DNA from: an uncultured Flavobacteriales bacterium
GTDB taxonomy: Bacteria > Bacteroidota > Bacteroidia > Flavobacteriales > UBA7312
Length of the DNA stretch: 64,000 nucleotides
Direction of reading: 5' to 3'
Assembly: GCA_913048435.1 (NCBI GenBank)
Contig: CAJWWC010000001.1
Location: 89,281-153,280 of the forward strand
The translations under genes were made by a program, and so were the position numbers. Below the pieces are notes generated by a model. It saw only the letters and a program-made list of their open reading frames with translations, made no database searches and was not told where the DNA came from. Shown here one piece after another: positions 54,970-63,682 of the stretch (positions are counted from its first letter, which is position 1; every line of letters starts with the position of its first letter).

Positions 54970-55003
54970 AAAGTCGTAAAATCTAGTCAGTTATAATTCT
55001 AAA

Positions 55004-55037
55004 ACTTACTAGAATTAGAAAAAAGTAAGTATATTTG
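55004..55037 (+). promoter_or_regulatory. HU gene promoter with overlapping inverted repeat
   Basis: TATATTTG at 55030-55037 is a perfect -7 match, and transcription would begin about 40 bases before the ATG at 55082. ACTTACT (55004-55010) and AGTAAGT (55024-55030) are perfect inverted 7-mers with centres 20 bases (two helical turns) apart, ending on the -7 element. This could be an operator; the binding protein is unknown. Confidence 0.45.
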
Positions 55038-55081
55038 CACGCTAAATTAAGGTATTTGTGTATCTTAAAAAAAAACAAATT

Positions 55082-55369
55082 ATGACAAAGCTAGAAATCG
55101 TAAATTTAATATCTGATAGAATTGGTGTAGAAAGGGTTGATGTGCAAGCAGTTGTTGAAGCATTTATGTACGAAGTTAAGAATTCTTTATCTAGCGGAGA
55201 AGACGTATTCTTGAGAGGGTTTGGTTCGTTTATTGTCAAACAAAGAGCGCAGAAAACTGGAAGAAATATTTCAAAAAATACAACAATTGTTATTCCAGCT
55301 CACAACATTCCTGCATTTAAGCCTTCAAAAGAATTTATTAAAAAAGTTAAAACAAACGTTCAGTTATAA
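55082..55369 (+). CDS. HU/IHF-family DNA-binding protein
   Basis: A 95-residue histone-like protein: helical dimerisation part (MTKLEIVNLISDRIGVERVDVQAVVEAF), the GEDVFLRGFGSFIVKQRAQKTGRNI beta region, and the DNA-contacting arm ending IPAHNIPAFKPSKEFI. The P in IPAHNIPAF replaces the usual proline position of HU arms in a Bacteroidota-typical way. The start is ATG 55082; a longer frame would begin upstream at a TTG-rich leader. It is followed by the bS22/COX24-like gene after 36 bases. Confidence 0.9.
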   Translation: MTKLEIVNLISDRIGVERVDVQAVVEAFMYEVKNSLSSGEDVFLRGFGSFIVKQRAQKTGRNISKNTTIVIPAHNIPAFKPSKEFIKKVKTNVQL

Positions 55370-55405
55370 TAACAAAACGTTTTAGAATATTTAAAATATA
55401 ACGTT

Positions 55406-55495
55406 ATGCCAAACGGTAAAAAAAGAAAAAGACATAAGATGGCTACTCATAAACGTAAAAAACGTTTAAGAAAAAATAGACACAAGAAAAAATAG
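55406..55495 (+). CDS. 29-residue AURKAIP1/COX24-domain protein (mS38/bS22-like)
   Basis: A 29-residue, extremely basic protein: MPNGKKRKRHKM, then ATHKRKKRLRKNRHKKK. It has only a few non-basic residues. The pattern matches the short AURKAIP1/COX24 domain proteins annotated in Bacteroidota between HU and rng, related in pattern to mitochondrial mS38 and actinobacterial bS22 on the small ribosomal subunit. The gene lies between the HU gene and rng, short gaps on either side, same strand. The ribosomal role is from family knowledge. Confidence 0.8.
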   Translation: MPNGKKRKRHKMATHKRKKRLRKNRHKKK

Positions 55496-55566
55496 TCCGA
55501 TTAACTATTTTATTATCAATTTGAGTTCAATTATTAAACATATTTGTTCTCGCAGCCATTATTATT

Positions 55567-57114
55567 TTGAAATATGAATTGTTAGTAGACTCTAGGCCAA
55601 ATGAGGTCATAATTGCTTTGTTGAAAGACAAAAAATTAATAGAGCTACACAAAGAACCTTTAGGAACAAAATTCTCCGTTGGTGATGTTTTCTTAGCAAA
55701 AGTTAAGAAAATCATTACCGGTTTAAATGCTACTTTCGTAGATGTAGGCTATGAAAGAGATGGTTTCCTGCATTATCTAGATTTAGGAGTTAAATACAAA
55801 ACTTTTCAAAAATTTACTCAAAGAAATCTAGGAGGAAAACTTAATACGGCTTCATTAAAAAACTTCAAACTAGAGGAAGAAATTGATAAATCAGGTACAA
55901 TCACAGATGTTCTCCAATCTGGTAATCAAATTCTTGTCCAAGTTGCAAAAGAACCAATTTCAACAAAAGGCCCAAGATTAACTGCTGATATAACCATTGC
56001 GGGTAGATACATGGTTTTAGTTCCTTTCTCTAGTAAAGTTTCAGTTTCTCAAAAGATAGAATCAAACGAGGAGAAAAAGAGATTAAAAAAACTGGTTCAA
56101 AGCATTAAGCCACCAGGCTTTGGTGTTATTATAAGAACAGTTGCTGAAGGCAAAAAAGTGGCTGACTTAGATGCTGATATTAAGTATCTATACAAAAAAT
56201 GGCAAACTTTATTTAAGCAAACTAAAAAAGGAACCCCTCCTTTTAAAGTTCTAGGAGAGCTTGGAAGAACAGCATCTTTACTTAGAGATGTGTTGAATGA
56301 TGATTTTGTTAGTATCCTTGCTAATGATGAAAAAATTCATGATGAAATAAAAGATTATATAACTACAATATCTCCAAGTCAAGCAAAAATTGTACGTATG
56401 TACACTGGCAAGATTCCACTTTTCCAAAAATACCAAATAGAAAGACAAATTAAGTCCTCCTTTGGAAAGTCAGTTACTATGCGTAAAAGTACTTACTTAG
56501 TTGTTGAACATACGGAGGCTATGCACGTCATCGATGTCAATAGTGGAAAACGTGTCAATTCAAAACAAGACCAAGAAGCTAATGCTTTAGAGGTAAACTT
56601 AATTGCTGCTGAAGAAGTTGCACGTCAGTTACGATTGCGTGATATGGGTGGGATCATTGTAGTTGACTTCATTGACATGTATAATGGTGAGAATAGGAAA
56701 AAGTTATTCGAAGCGTTAAAAGAATTTATGGCTGATGATAAGGCTAAGCACCATATTTTGCCACCATCACGTTTTGGACTTATCGAAATAACAAGACAGC
56801 GTGTTCGACCAGAATTAAATATCGAAACCAAGGAAGGTTGTCCTACTTGTAAGGGAACGGGTAAAATAGAAGCAAGTATTTTATTAATTGACGAAATTGA
56901 ACAAAAATTAGCTAAGGCCACCAACAAGAGTAACGATATCATCTTAAAAACCCATCCATTTGTTGCAAGTTTTATTAATAAAGGTTGGTTCAAAAATCAA
57001 AGAAGAACCTGGTCTAAAGAATTCGGATGTAAGCTGCAGGTAGAAGAAGATACCACTTATCATCTATTACAGTATCGCTTTTTTAACAAGGAGCGTAAAG
57101 TAATTACGACCTAA
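55567..57114 (+). CDS. rng: Ribonuclease G (RNase E/G family)
   Basis: Endoribonuclease of 515 residues acting in rRNA processing and RNA decay. S1 RNA-binding domain (about 35-125, GDVFLAKVKKIITGLNATFVDVGYERDGFL), a catalytic DNase-I-like region with HVIDVNSGKR and GGIIVVDFIDMYN, and the zinc-link GCPTCKGTGKIE. The start is TTG at 55567 (MKYELLVDSRPNE), because no in-frame ATG precedes the S1 domain. It overlaps the convergent MFS gene by four bases at the stops. Confidence 0.93.
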   Translation: MKYELLVDSRPNEVIIALLKDKKLIELHKEPLGTKFSVGDVFLAKVKKIITGLNATFVDVGYERDGFLHYLDLGVKYKTFQKFTQRNLGGKLNTASLKNFKLEEEIDKSGTITDVLQSGNQILVQVAKEPISTKGPRLTADITIAGRYMVLVPFSSKVSVSQKIESNEEKKRLKKLVQSIKPPGFGVIIRTVAEGKKVADLDADIKYLYKKWQTLFKQTKKGTPPFKVLGELGRTASLLRDVLNDDFVSILANDEKIHDEIKDYITTISPSQAKIVRMYTGKIPLFQKYQIERQIKSSFGKSVTMRKSTYLVVEHTEAMHVIDVNSGKRVNSKQDQEANALEVNLIAAEEVARQLRLRDMGGIIVVDFIDMYNGENRKKLFEALKEFMADDKAKHHILPPSRFGLIEITRQRVRPELNIETKEGCPTCKGTGKIEASILLIDEIEQKLAKATNKSNDIILKTHPFVASFINKGWFKNQRRTWSKEFGCKLQVEEDTTYHLLQYRFFNKERKVITT

Positions 57115-58391
57115 GTATTAACACTTTTTAATTCACTTAATTTTTTGCGGTATTTTATCAGTGGAATTACTGCTATGCACAAAAATATAGCTCCTAATAA
57201 ATAGCCATACCTTACATTATCACCACAATTAATGTAAGGTAAGGATAGGCAAGTGATTAATCCTGTTCTGATTATAATACTAACTGAATTAAAGACGCTA
57301 CCTGTTCTTCCAATGATATCGTTAGATACCTTTTCAAAAAGGAATGTGATTCTTAAAATACGTGTGCCAGCATTACTCAGTCCAATTAAAAAACTAACAG
57401 CGAAAAAAGCAGCTACACTATTTGTATAAGTTAGAAGCAGGCAACCTCCAATTGTTGATATAATCAAAATGATGATGTTTGTTACGATATTATTTTTACC
57501 CATAACTCTGCGTATTCCAAAACCTGCTAATAAAGCGCCTATAGAATAATATACTTCAGAAGATGCAAAGACATCTCCACCTTCTTTTAAATAGTTGCTT
57601 ACATAAACAGGAACCAAAACAAACATTTCTACGATTAAAAAAGTGAAAATTGCATAAGAACAAACCCCAAAAATAAAAATCAGGGAATTCTCCTTTAGAA
57701 AAGAAAATCCTTTTATTAATCGATTGAACATGTTTCCTTGTTCAATATTCTTTTTTACTATGGGCTTATACTTAATAAATATGATAATTATGAAAGCCAA
57801 AACATAGGTAAGTGCATCCATTAAAAATATCTCGTGTATTTGCCAAGCCTGTATATCGAAAGGCATTTGAATCTTGAATCCTAATAAATTTAAGATGCCA
57901 TTTTGAGTGCCAGTCAATAATATAGCTGCAAAAGCACCAGCAAAAATACTAGTTGATTGCCCTTGTATTTCTATATACGCATTTAGTTTAGCATAATTTT
58001 TTGGCTCTGTTATTTCTTGACCAAATGCATATAGGTTAGGATAGTGAACATTATAATGAAACATTGTCGTTCCAAATACTGCCATTACTAATATCCATGG
58101 TGTATGGCCAAAACTCATTCCATACAAAGCGATACTTCCTATAATAAAAGCACAGGCTAAATTAGAATATAAGAACATTTTTTTTCTTGAATATCTGTCA
58201 ATAAGAGTACCTGAGTATAAACCCCAAAATAGACTCATAAATGTTAAAATAGCATAAGCTTTAGCATATGTGGCTCCCATGTCGAGTATATCAGCAAAAT
58301 ACCAAGGAATAGCAATCATGCTAATGCCTTGAGCAAAGCCTGATATGATATTAGCTACAAATAATAAGCCTATTGCTTTTTTATTTTTCAT
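57111..58391 (-). CDS. Major facilitator superfamily transporter
   Basis: A 426-residue inner membrane carrier with about 12 spans. The span 2-3 loop GTLIDRYSRKKMFLYSNLA is the MFS G-x-x-x-D-R/K-x-G-R-R-K-type motif. A glutamine/polar loop follows spans 5-6. The substrate cannot be predicted; relatives include drug and unknown-solute exporters. The start is ATG 58391, with a TATTTTTG element ending 6 bases before it; a TTG nine bases further lies inside that element. Divergent from recX. Confidence 0.82.
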   Translation of the reverse strand: MKNKKAIGLLFVANIISGFAQGISMIAIPWYFADILDMGATYAKAYAILTFMSLFWGLYSGTLIDRYSRKKMFLYSNLACAFIIGSIALYGMSFGHTPWILVMAVFGTTMFHYNVHYPNLYAFGQEITEPKNYAKLNAYIEIQGQSTSIFAGAFAAILLTGTQNGILNLLGFKIQMPFDIQAWQIHEIFLMDALTYVLAFIIIIFIKYKPIVKKNIEQGNMFNRLIKGFSFLKENSLIFIFGVCSYAIFTFLIVEMFVLVPVYVSNYLKEGGDVFASSEVYYSIGALLAGFGIRRVMGKNNIVTNIIILIISTIGGCLLLTYTNSVAAFFAVSFLIGLSNAGTRILRITFLFEKVSNDIIGRTGSVFNSVSIIIRTGLITCLSLPYINCGDNVRYGYLLGAIFLCIAVIPLIKYRKKLSELKSVNT

Positions 58392-58397
58392 TGGGTA

Positions 58398-58405
58398 CAA
58401 AAATA
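58398..58405 (-). promoter_or_regulatory. -7 promoter element close to the MFS start
   Basis: Minus-strand TATTTTTG, six bases, then the MFS ATG. One base separates it from the opposite-strand element TACCTTTG for recX. Confidence 0.5.
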
Positions 58406-58406
58406 C

Positions 58407-58414
58407 TACCTTTG
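58407..58414 (+). promoter_or_regulatory. -7 promoter element close to the recX start
   Basis: TACCTTTG matches TAnnTTTG; the ATG codons at 58417 and 58420 follow after two and five bases. Initiation at the second ATG would give a leaderless message. Confidence 0.48.
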
Positions 58415-58416
58415 AA

Positions 58417-58884
58417 ATGATGAACGATAAAATATACGACGTAAAAATTGTAAAAGAGAGAATAAGACATTATTGTGCAGTAATAGATCGTTGTCAATAT
58501 CAGGTAATCACAAAGCTTAAGTCCTATGGAGTAAGTGATACTTTAGCTAATGAAATTTTAATTGAATTGATACAGAACAAATACCTTGATGAAGAACGCT
58601 TTGCACGTTCTTTTTGTAGCGGAAAATTCAAAATAAAACGCTGGGGACGAAAAAAGATAGCTTTCGAACTATCTAAACTGAAAGTACCCAAAAGCTGTAT
58701 TTTACTTGGCATGTTGGAGATTGATGAAGCAGATTACAAGGATGTTATAAAGCATTTAGTTAATAAGAAAATGGTTTTATTAAAGGACAAAAACACCTAT
58801 GTAAGAAAGAAGAAAGTTGTTGATTATTTATTAAGAAAGGGTTACGAATCTGAGCTGGTTTGGTCTTACGTTCACAAACTTTAA
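58417..58884 (+). CDS. recX: Regulatory protein RecX
   Basis: A 155-residue helical protein that limits RecA filament growth. RecX features: VSDTLANEILIELIQNKYLDEERFARSFCSGKFKIKRWGRKKIAFELSKLKV (tandem three-helix repeats), then LLRKGYESELVW. The start is ATG 58417 or 58420 (MMNDK). A longer frame from 58345 would overlap the divergent MFS gene and both promoters. It precedes prfB by 18 bases. Confidence 0.85.
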   Translation: MMNDKIYDVKIVKERIRHYCAVIDRCQYQVITKLKSYGVSDTLANEILIELIQNKYLDEERFARSFCSGKFKIKRWGRKKIAFELSKLKVPKSCILLGMLEIDEADYKDVIKHLVNKKMVLLKDKNTYVRKKKVVDYLLRKGYESELVWSYVHKL

Positions 58885-58889
58885 AACAC

Positions 58890-58897
58890 TAAATTTG
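58890..58897 (+). promoter_or_regulatory. -7 promoter element close to the prfB start
   Basis: TAAATTTG is followed by CCTCA and the ATG at 58903, giving an almost leaderless transcript independent of recX. Confidence 0.45.
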
Positions 58898-58902
58898 CCT
58901 CA

Positions 58903-59991
58903 ATGGTTACATTAGAACAGATAGATGATCTTCAAAAAAGAATAGCTGACTTAGAAAGCTTTTTGTTCATAAAAGAAAAAAAAGAATTTGTAGCCGCTGA
59001 GGAGTTAAAAACACAAGCTGTTGATTTTTGGGATAATCCTAAATCTGCCGAAAATCACTTAAAAAACATTAATAAACAAAAGGTATGGGTTGTTGCTTTT
59101 CAAGAGGTGCAAAGTGCTTTTGACGACCTTTCTGTGCTTTTTGATTTCTTTCAAGAGGGAGAAGCAGATGAAGATGAGATAAATAAAAGTTTTGACTCTA
59201 CCTTAATTAAAGTTACTGACTTAGAGTTCAAAAATATGCTAAGTGGCGAAGAAGATAACCTTTCGGCAGTAATGACTATAAATCCGGGTGCCGGAGGAAC
59301 AGAAAGTCAAGATTGGGCTGAAATGCTGATGCGAATGTATATCATGTGGGGAGAAAAAAATAAGTTTAAAGTCAAAGAGCTCGATTTTCAAGTTGGAGAT
59401 GCAGCAGGAATAAAGTCGGTAACCTTACAATTTGATGGTGATTTCGCTTTTGGAAATTTAAAAGGAGAAAATGGAGTACACCGTTTAGTTCGTATTTCTC
59501 CTTTTGACTCAAATGCTAAACGACATACATCTTTCACTTCTGTCTTTGTCTATCCTTTGGTAGATGAATCTATAGAAATAGAGATTAACCCTGCTGACAT
59601 CAGTTGGGATACATTTCGATCTGGCGGTGCTGGTGGACAAGGAGTTAATAAAATCGAAACAGCAGTTCGATTAAAGCATGCACCTACTGGTATTATAATT
59701 ACTAATTCAGAAACACGGTCTCAACTTGAAAATAAAGAGAAAGCTATACAACTATTGAGGTCTCAATTATATGAAATAGAATTGCGTAAAAGACAATCGG
59801 AAAGAGATAAAATTGAAGGTGGCAAGAAAAAAATAGAGTGGGGCTCTCAAATTAGAAATTATGTTTTGCATCCTTATAAAATGATTAAGGACTTAAGAAC
59901 AGAACATGAAACGTCTAACACACAAGCTGTTCTTGATGGTGAAATTAATGATTTTATCAAAGCATATTTAATGGAATTTGGCCAAAAATAA
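58903..59991 (+). CDS. prfB: Peptide chain release factor 2
   Basis: Release factor of 362 residues for UGA and UAA stops. Codon-reading motif SPF at 199-201 and the catalytic GGQ at 244-246 ([11 protein letters not shown]). The reading frame is continuous through the region (residues 18-28, [11 protein letters not shown]) where many prfB genes have the in-frame UGA for a +1 programmed frameshift. The shift site is absent. It is followed after 3 bases by an ArsC-like gene on the same strand. Confidence 0.94.
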   Translation: MVTLEQIDDLQKRIADLESFLFIKEKKEFVAAEELKTQAVDFWDNPKSAENHLKNINKQKVWVVAFQEVQSAFDDLSVLFDFFQEGEADEDEINKSFDSTLIKVTDLEFKNMLSGEEDNLSAVMTINPGAGGTESQDWAEMLMRMYIMWGEKNKFKVKELDFQVGDAAGIKSVTLQFDGDFAFGNLKGENGVHRLVRISPFDSNAKRHTSFTSVFVYPLVDESIEIEINPADISWDTFRSGGAGGQGVNKIETAVRLKHAPTGIIITNSETRSQLENKEKAIQLLRSQLYEIELRKRQSERDKIEGGKKKIEWGSQIRNYVLHPYKMIKDLRTEHETSNTQAVLDGEINDFIKAYLMEFGQK

Positions 59992-59994
59992 ATT

Positions 59995-60339
59995 ATGGAA
60001 ATAACAATTTATCATAATCCAAGATGTAGAAAAAGTAGAGAAGCTTTATCTTTTCTAAAAGAAAAGTCGTACCGGGTTAAGGTTGTAGAATATTTGAAAG
60101 ACTTAATGTCAATTGAAGATCTAATGGCATTACTTAATGATTTAGATATTAGACCGATTGAGCTTGTTCGTAAACATGAAAGTATTTGGAAAGAGCAATT
60201 TAAAGAAAGAAATTTGAACGATACAGCAATTTTAGAAGCTATGGTTCAAAATCCTATACTAATCGAACGACCTATAGTAAAAAGTAAAAAAGGTGCAGTC
60301 GTAGCAAGACCTTTGGAAAGGGTACTAGAAGTTATTTAG
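59995..60339 (+). CDS. ArsC/Spx-family reductase-like protein
   Basis: A 114-residue thioredoxin-fold protein of the arsenate reductase family. NPRCRKSREAL places the active Cys at residue 11 as C-x-x-S; PILIERPIVKSKKGAVVARPLE is the family's conserved region. It is closest in pattern to the YfgD/ArsC group whose in vivo substrate is often not arsenate. No ars genes are nearby. Co-transcribed with prfB (3-base gap). Confidence 0.85.
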   Translation: MEITIYHNPRCRKSREALSFLKEKSYRVKVVEYLKDLMSIEDLMALLNDLDIRPIELVRKHESIWKEQFKERNLNDTAILEAMVQNPILIERPIVKSKKGAVVARPLERVLEVI

Positions 60340-60340
60340 G

Positions 60341-60487
60341 TTATTCAAGATCATCTACTAAGTCGCGATTTTTGTATGATTCGACAAACCAAGCCCCAAT
60401 CCAATATGGTAAAAAACCAACAATAAAGGTTAGTAGCCAGAAAGCCATTCCAGCTATAATTAAAAATAGCACAAAACCTATAAACAT
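60341..60487 (-). CDS. Small 48-residue hydrophobic membrane protein
   Basis: An ATG-initiated ORF with stop TAA encodes MFIGFVLFLIIAGMAFWLL, a second hydrophobic stretch TFIVGFLPYWIGAWF, and the polar tail VESYKNRDLVDDLE: one long or two short membrane segments and an acidic C terminus. It occupies the entire gap between the ArsC-like gene and fumC, on the opposite strand, and has its own TACTTTTG -7 element. Not recognised as a named family. Confidence 0.6.
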   Translation of the reverse strand: MFIGFVLFLIIAGMAFWLLTFIVGFLPYWIGAWFVESYKNRDLVDDLE

Positions 60488-60505
60488 ATCTTATTATATT
60501 TGAAT

Positions 60506-60513
60506 TAACTTTG
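60506..60513 (+). promoter_or_regulatory. -7 promoter element for fumC
   Basis: TAACTTTG matches the consensus. The transcript would begin near 60520, with about 30 bases of leader before the ATG at 60550. Overlaps the opposing promoter of the 48-residue gene. Confidence 0.45.
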
Positions 60514-60515
60514 TA

Positions 60516-60523
60516 CAAAAGTA
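60516..60523 (-). promoter_or_regulatory. -7 promoter element for the 48-residue membrane protein
   Basis: Minus-strand TACTTTTG lies 28 bases before the start codon at 60487. With the fumC element it forms a nearly palindromic pair around GTAC, so the two start regions face each other. Confidence 0.42.
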
Positions 60524-60549
60524 AGTGTTAATATTCTAATATAAAAATC

Positions 60550-61950
60550 ATGAACTATAGAATTGAGAAAGATACCATGGGCGAGGTTAAAGTACCTGCC
60601 AAAAAGTATTGGGGTGCCCAAACAGAACGTTCGAGGAAAAATTTCAAAATTGGTCCATCAGCAAGTATGCCTCTAGAAGTGGTCTATGGTTTTGCTTTCC
60701 TTAAGAAAGCAGCGGCACATGCCAATTTCGAATTAGGTGTTCTTTCAAATGAAAAAAGAGATTTAATTTGTGCTGTTTGCGATGAGATATTAGAAGCCAA
60801 GCATGATGATGAATTCCCATTAGTAATATGGCAAACAGGCTCAGGGACACAATCTAATATGAATATGAATGAGGTGATAGCTAATCGGGCTCATGTTTTA
60901 AATGGTGGTAGTCTAAGTGATGAAAGTAAAGTTATTCATCCAAATGATGATGTTAATAAATCTCAATCTTCTAATGATACTTTTCCTACAAGTATGCACA
61001 TTGCCGCTTATAAAATGATTGTTGAAATTACTATTCCTGGGGTAGAGAGGTTGAAAAACACCTTAGATGAAAAATCTAAAGCATTTATGCATATAGTTAA
61101 AATAGGAAGAACACACCTAATGGACGCTACACCATTGACATTAGGTCAAGAATTTTCTGGATATGTGTCACAGCTGGACCATGGGTTAAAAGCACTTAAA
61201 AATACTTTAGTACATCTTTCAGAACTTGCTCTTGGTGCTACAGCTGTAGGAACAGGAATCAATACTCCAGAAGGTTACGCCAATCTTGTCTGCCAAAAAA
61301 TTGCTGAATTTACACAGCTACCATTTGTATCAGCAGATAATAAATTTGAAGCTTTAGCGGCACACGATGCTATTGTTGAGTCTCACAATGCTTTAAAGCA
61401 ATTATCAGTTTCTCTAAATAAAATAGCTAACGATATCCGTTTACTAGCATCAGGACCACGAAGTGGAATTGGTGAAATAATCATACCATCTAATGAACCT
61501 GGATCGTCAATAATGCCAGGTAAAGTTAACCCCACACAATGTGAGGCACTAACAATGGTATGTGCCCAGGTTATGGGTAATGATGTAGCTATTGGTGTTG
61601 GTGGAATGCAAGGTCATTATGAACTTAATGTATTTAAGCCAATGATGGCCGCTAACATTTTACAGTCGGCTCGACTGATTGGAGATGCTTGTGTATCTTT
61701 TAGGGTCAATTGTGCAGAAGGTATTGAGCCTAATTATGACAATTTAAAAAAGAACTTAGATAATTCTTTGATGTTGGTTACTGCTTTGAATACCAAAATT
61801 GGTTATGAAAAAGCAGCAAAAATTGCTAAGACGGCTCACCGAAATGGGACAACATTAAAAGAAGAGGCTGTCAATTTGGGATACCTTACCCCCAAAGAGT
61901 TCGATGAGTGGGTTCGCCCAGAAGAAATGTGTGGTAGTCTAAAGAAATAG
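60550..61950 (+). CDS. fumC: Fumarate hydratase class II
   Basis: Iron-independent fumarase of 466 residues converting fumarate to malate in the TCA cycle. Conserved: [33 protein letters not shown], the histidine-containing [22 protein letters not shown], and the signature loop [16 protein letters not shown]. Normal length. Its stop is separated by one base from the 3' end of the convergent manC gene. Confidence 0.96.
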   Translation: MNYRIEKDTMGEVKVPAKKYWGAQTERSRKNFKIGPSASMPLEVVYGFAFLKKAAAHANFELGVLSNEKRDLICAVCDEILEAKHDDEFPLVIWQTGSGTQSNMNMNEVIANRAHVLNGGSLSDESKVIHPNDDVNKSQSSNDTFPTSMHIAAYKMIVEITIPGVERLKNTLDEKSKAFMHIVKIGRTHLMDATPLTLGQEFSGYVSQLDHGLKALKNTLVHLSELALGATAVGTGINTPEGYANLVCQKIAEFTQLPFVSADNKFEALAAHDAIVESHNALKQLSVSLNKIANDIRLLASGPRSGIGEIIIPSNEPGSSIMPGKVNPTQCEALTMVCAQVMGNDVAIGVGGMQGHYELNVFKPMMAANILQSARLIGDACVSFRVNCAEGIEPNYDNLKKNLDNSLMLVTALNTKIGYEKAAKIAKTAHRNGTTLKEEAVNLGYLTPKEFDEWVRPEEMCGSLKK

Positions 61951-61951
61951 A

Positions 61952-63040
61952 CTATACATATTCGTCTCCTTTATCCCTTTTTATATCGTTTACAAATTGT
62001 TTAATCTGTTGCTCATCTTCTTTTTTACAGATAAGTAGGGTGTTTTTATTGTCGATAATAATATAGTTTTCTAAACCTTGAACAACAACTACTTTATCAT
62101 TAGGCGCATTGATAATGTTATTTTTAGAATCATAAATCATAATATTTTCGCCAATAATTCCATTTTGACTTTCGTCTAGTTTTAAATGACTATATAATGA
62201 GCCCCAAGTTCCTAAATCACTCCAACCAAAGTCAGAAGGGTAAACAAATACATTATCAGCTTTCTCCATTAAGCCGTAATCAATTGAGATGTTTTTACAC
62301 CCAGGGAAAATACGATTAATGAACTCTTCTTCTTTTTCCGTATTGTAATAATCGTTACCATCTTCAAATCTATCGTATAAATCTCTTAAGTGTTTTCTTA
62401 GCCCAAGAGTAATAGCTTTGGCACTCCAAACAAATATTCCAGAATTCCATAAAAAGTCACCGCTCTCTAAAAATTTTTGTGCTAGTTCTAGATCAGGTTT
62501 TTCTGTAAATGTTTTAACACTATGTATGTTATTATGCTGTTTAGAATTTTCTTCGTTAAATTGAATATAGCCATATCCAGTATCTGGTCTTGAGGGTTTT
62601 ATGCCTAAAGTTAAAAGCAAATTATTTTTTGAACATACTTCAAAACACTCAGTAATAATTTTTGTGAATTCCTCTTCATTACTAATCAAATGATCTGAAG
62701 GCGCTACAATGATATTAGCATCAGAGTTCTTTTGATTAATTTTGAAAGATGCGTAGGCAATACATGGAGCAGTATTTCTCATCGATGGCTCACATAAAAT
62801 ATTGTCTTCCAATACATCGCTGAGTTGTTCTAAACATAAATCCTTGTATTTTGCATTAGTAACTATAAGGATGTTTTCTACAGGGCAAGACTTCGCTAAT
62901 CGTCTAAAAGTTTGTTGTATTAGTGTCTCACCTGTTCCTAGTATATCTAAAAACTGTTTTGGAAATGTATTTCTACTCATTGGCCAAAATCTAGAGCCAA
63001 TTCCACCAGCCATTATAACGCCGTAGTTATTAGTGTTCAT
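61952..63040 (-). CDS. manC: Mannose-1-phosphate guanylyltransferase
   Basis: Nucleotidyltransferase of 362 residues making GDP-mannose from mannose 1-phosphate and GTP. Signature GVIMAGGIGSRFWPMSRNTFPKQFL at the N terminus, VAPSDHLI, FTEKPD, FLWNSGIFVW and the SIDYGLMEKADNVFVYPSDFGWSDLGTW catalytic block. It lacks the C-terminal isomerase domain of bifunctional enzymes. The start is ATG 63040, since a promoter element occupies 63059-63066 and a start upstream at 63061 would lie inside it. GDP-mannose could serve the polyprenol-phosphate mannosyltransferase at 14.9 kb. Confidence 0.92.
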   Translation of the reverse strand: MNTNNYGVIMAGGIGSRFWPMSRNTFPKQFLDILGTGETLIQQTFRRLAKSCPVENILIVTNAKYKDLCLEQLSDVLEDNILCEPSMRNTAPCIAYASFKINQKNSDANIIVAPSDHLISNEEEFTKIITECFEVCSKNNLLLTLGIKPSRPDTGYGYIQFNEENSKQHNNIHSVKTFTEKPDLELAQKFLESGDFLWNSGIFVWSAKAITLGLRKHLRDLYDRFEDGNDYYNTEKEEEFINRIFPGCKNISIDYGLMEKADNVFVYPSDFGWSDLGTWGSLYSHLKLDESQNGIIGENIMIYDSKNNIINAPNDKVVVVQGLENYIIIDNKNTLLICKKEDEQQIKQFVNDIKRDKGDEYV

Positions 63041-63058
63041 TTTATGTTTGTTATTCTC

Positions 63059-63066
63059 CAAAAATA
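63059..63066 (-). promoter_or_regulatory. -7 promoter element for manC
   Basis: Minus-strand TATTTTTG lies 18 bases before the ATG at 63040, in the gap after the SprT-like gene, and supports that start. Confidence 0.45.
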
Positions 63067-63071
63067 CAAAA

Positions 63072-63653
63072 TCAAATTTGCACTTCTGCTAATGGGTTAA
63101 AAAGATAAATTCTATTGTTATTCAAGGACTTGCACTGAAAACGTGTTCTAATTTTCTTGTTCTTTATATACTTTTTTCCATTGGGAGTTGAAAAAATACT
63201 GCCAAACGGAATGTCAGAAATGGTAAGCGTTGGGTTTTCATCATATTTTCTTAGTGTTTTTACAAGATTATAATCTGAATTACTAGAGGCCATAGGATTC
63301 TTCAAGTGAATTAACAAGCATTGCTGTATATCATCGGGAAAAATATAGATTATTCTTAATAATAAAAATTTAAAAGTTTTTTTCCATTCTTTTCCATGCG
63401 GTTTGACTTTATTTTTATACTTATCCCATGTGATCATGTGCGCTATTTCGTGAGTAAGCGTAATTAAAAATGAGTATTTATTTAAATTATTATTAATACT
63501 TATAGTATGAGTATTTGATTTAAATGGACTCCTATAATCTCCATTTTTTGACTCTCTAGCGCTTTTAATAACTATTTTACAATTATAATTTGAAAGCCAC
63601 CCTTTTATTATAGAATAAGCATTATTTGGGATGAACGACTTATAATCTTCCAT
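63072..63653 (-). CDS. SprT-like zinc metalloprotease-domain protein
   Basis: A 193-residue protein with the metal site TLTHEIAHMITW (H68-E-x-x-H72), a downstream His in KVKPHGKEWKK, and a basic C-terminal region with RFQCKSLNN. This fits the SprT/SPRTN-like family, which in some cases cleaves DNA-protein crosslinks; bacterial members are not well characterised. The next minus-strand gene is manC after about 30 bases, an association seen in related genomes. Confidence 0.82.
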   Translation of the reverse strand: MEDYKSFIPNNAYSIIKGWLSNYNCKIVIKSARESKNGDYRSPFKSNTHTISINNNLNKYSFLITLTHEIAHMITWDKYKNKVKPHGKEWKKTFKFLLLRIIYIFPDDIQQCLLIHLKNPMASSNSDYNLVKTLRKYDENPTLTISDIPFGSIFSTPNGKKYIKNKKIRTRFQCKSLNNNRIYLFNPLAEVQI

Positions 63654-63682
63654 TTTAAAGTGTTTAATTATATTTAGTTTGA

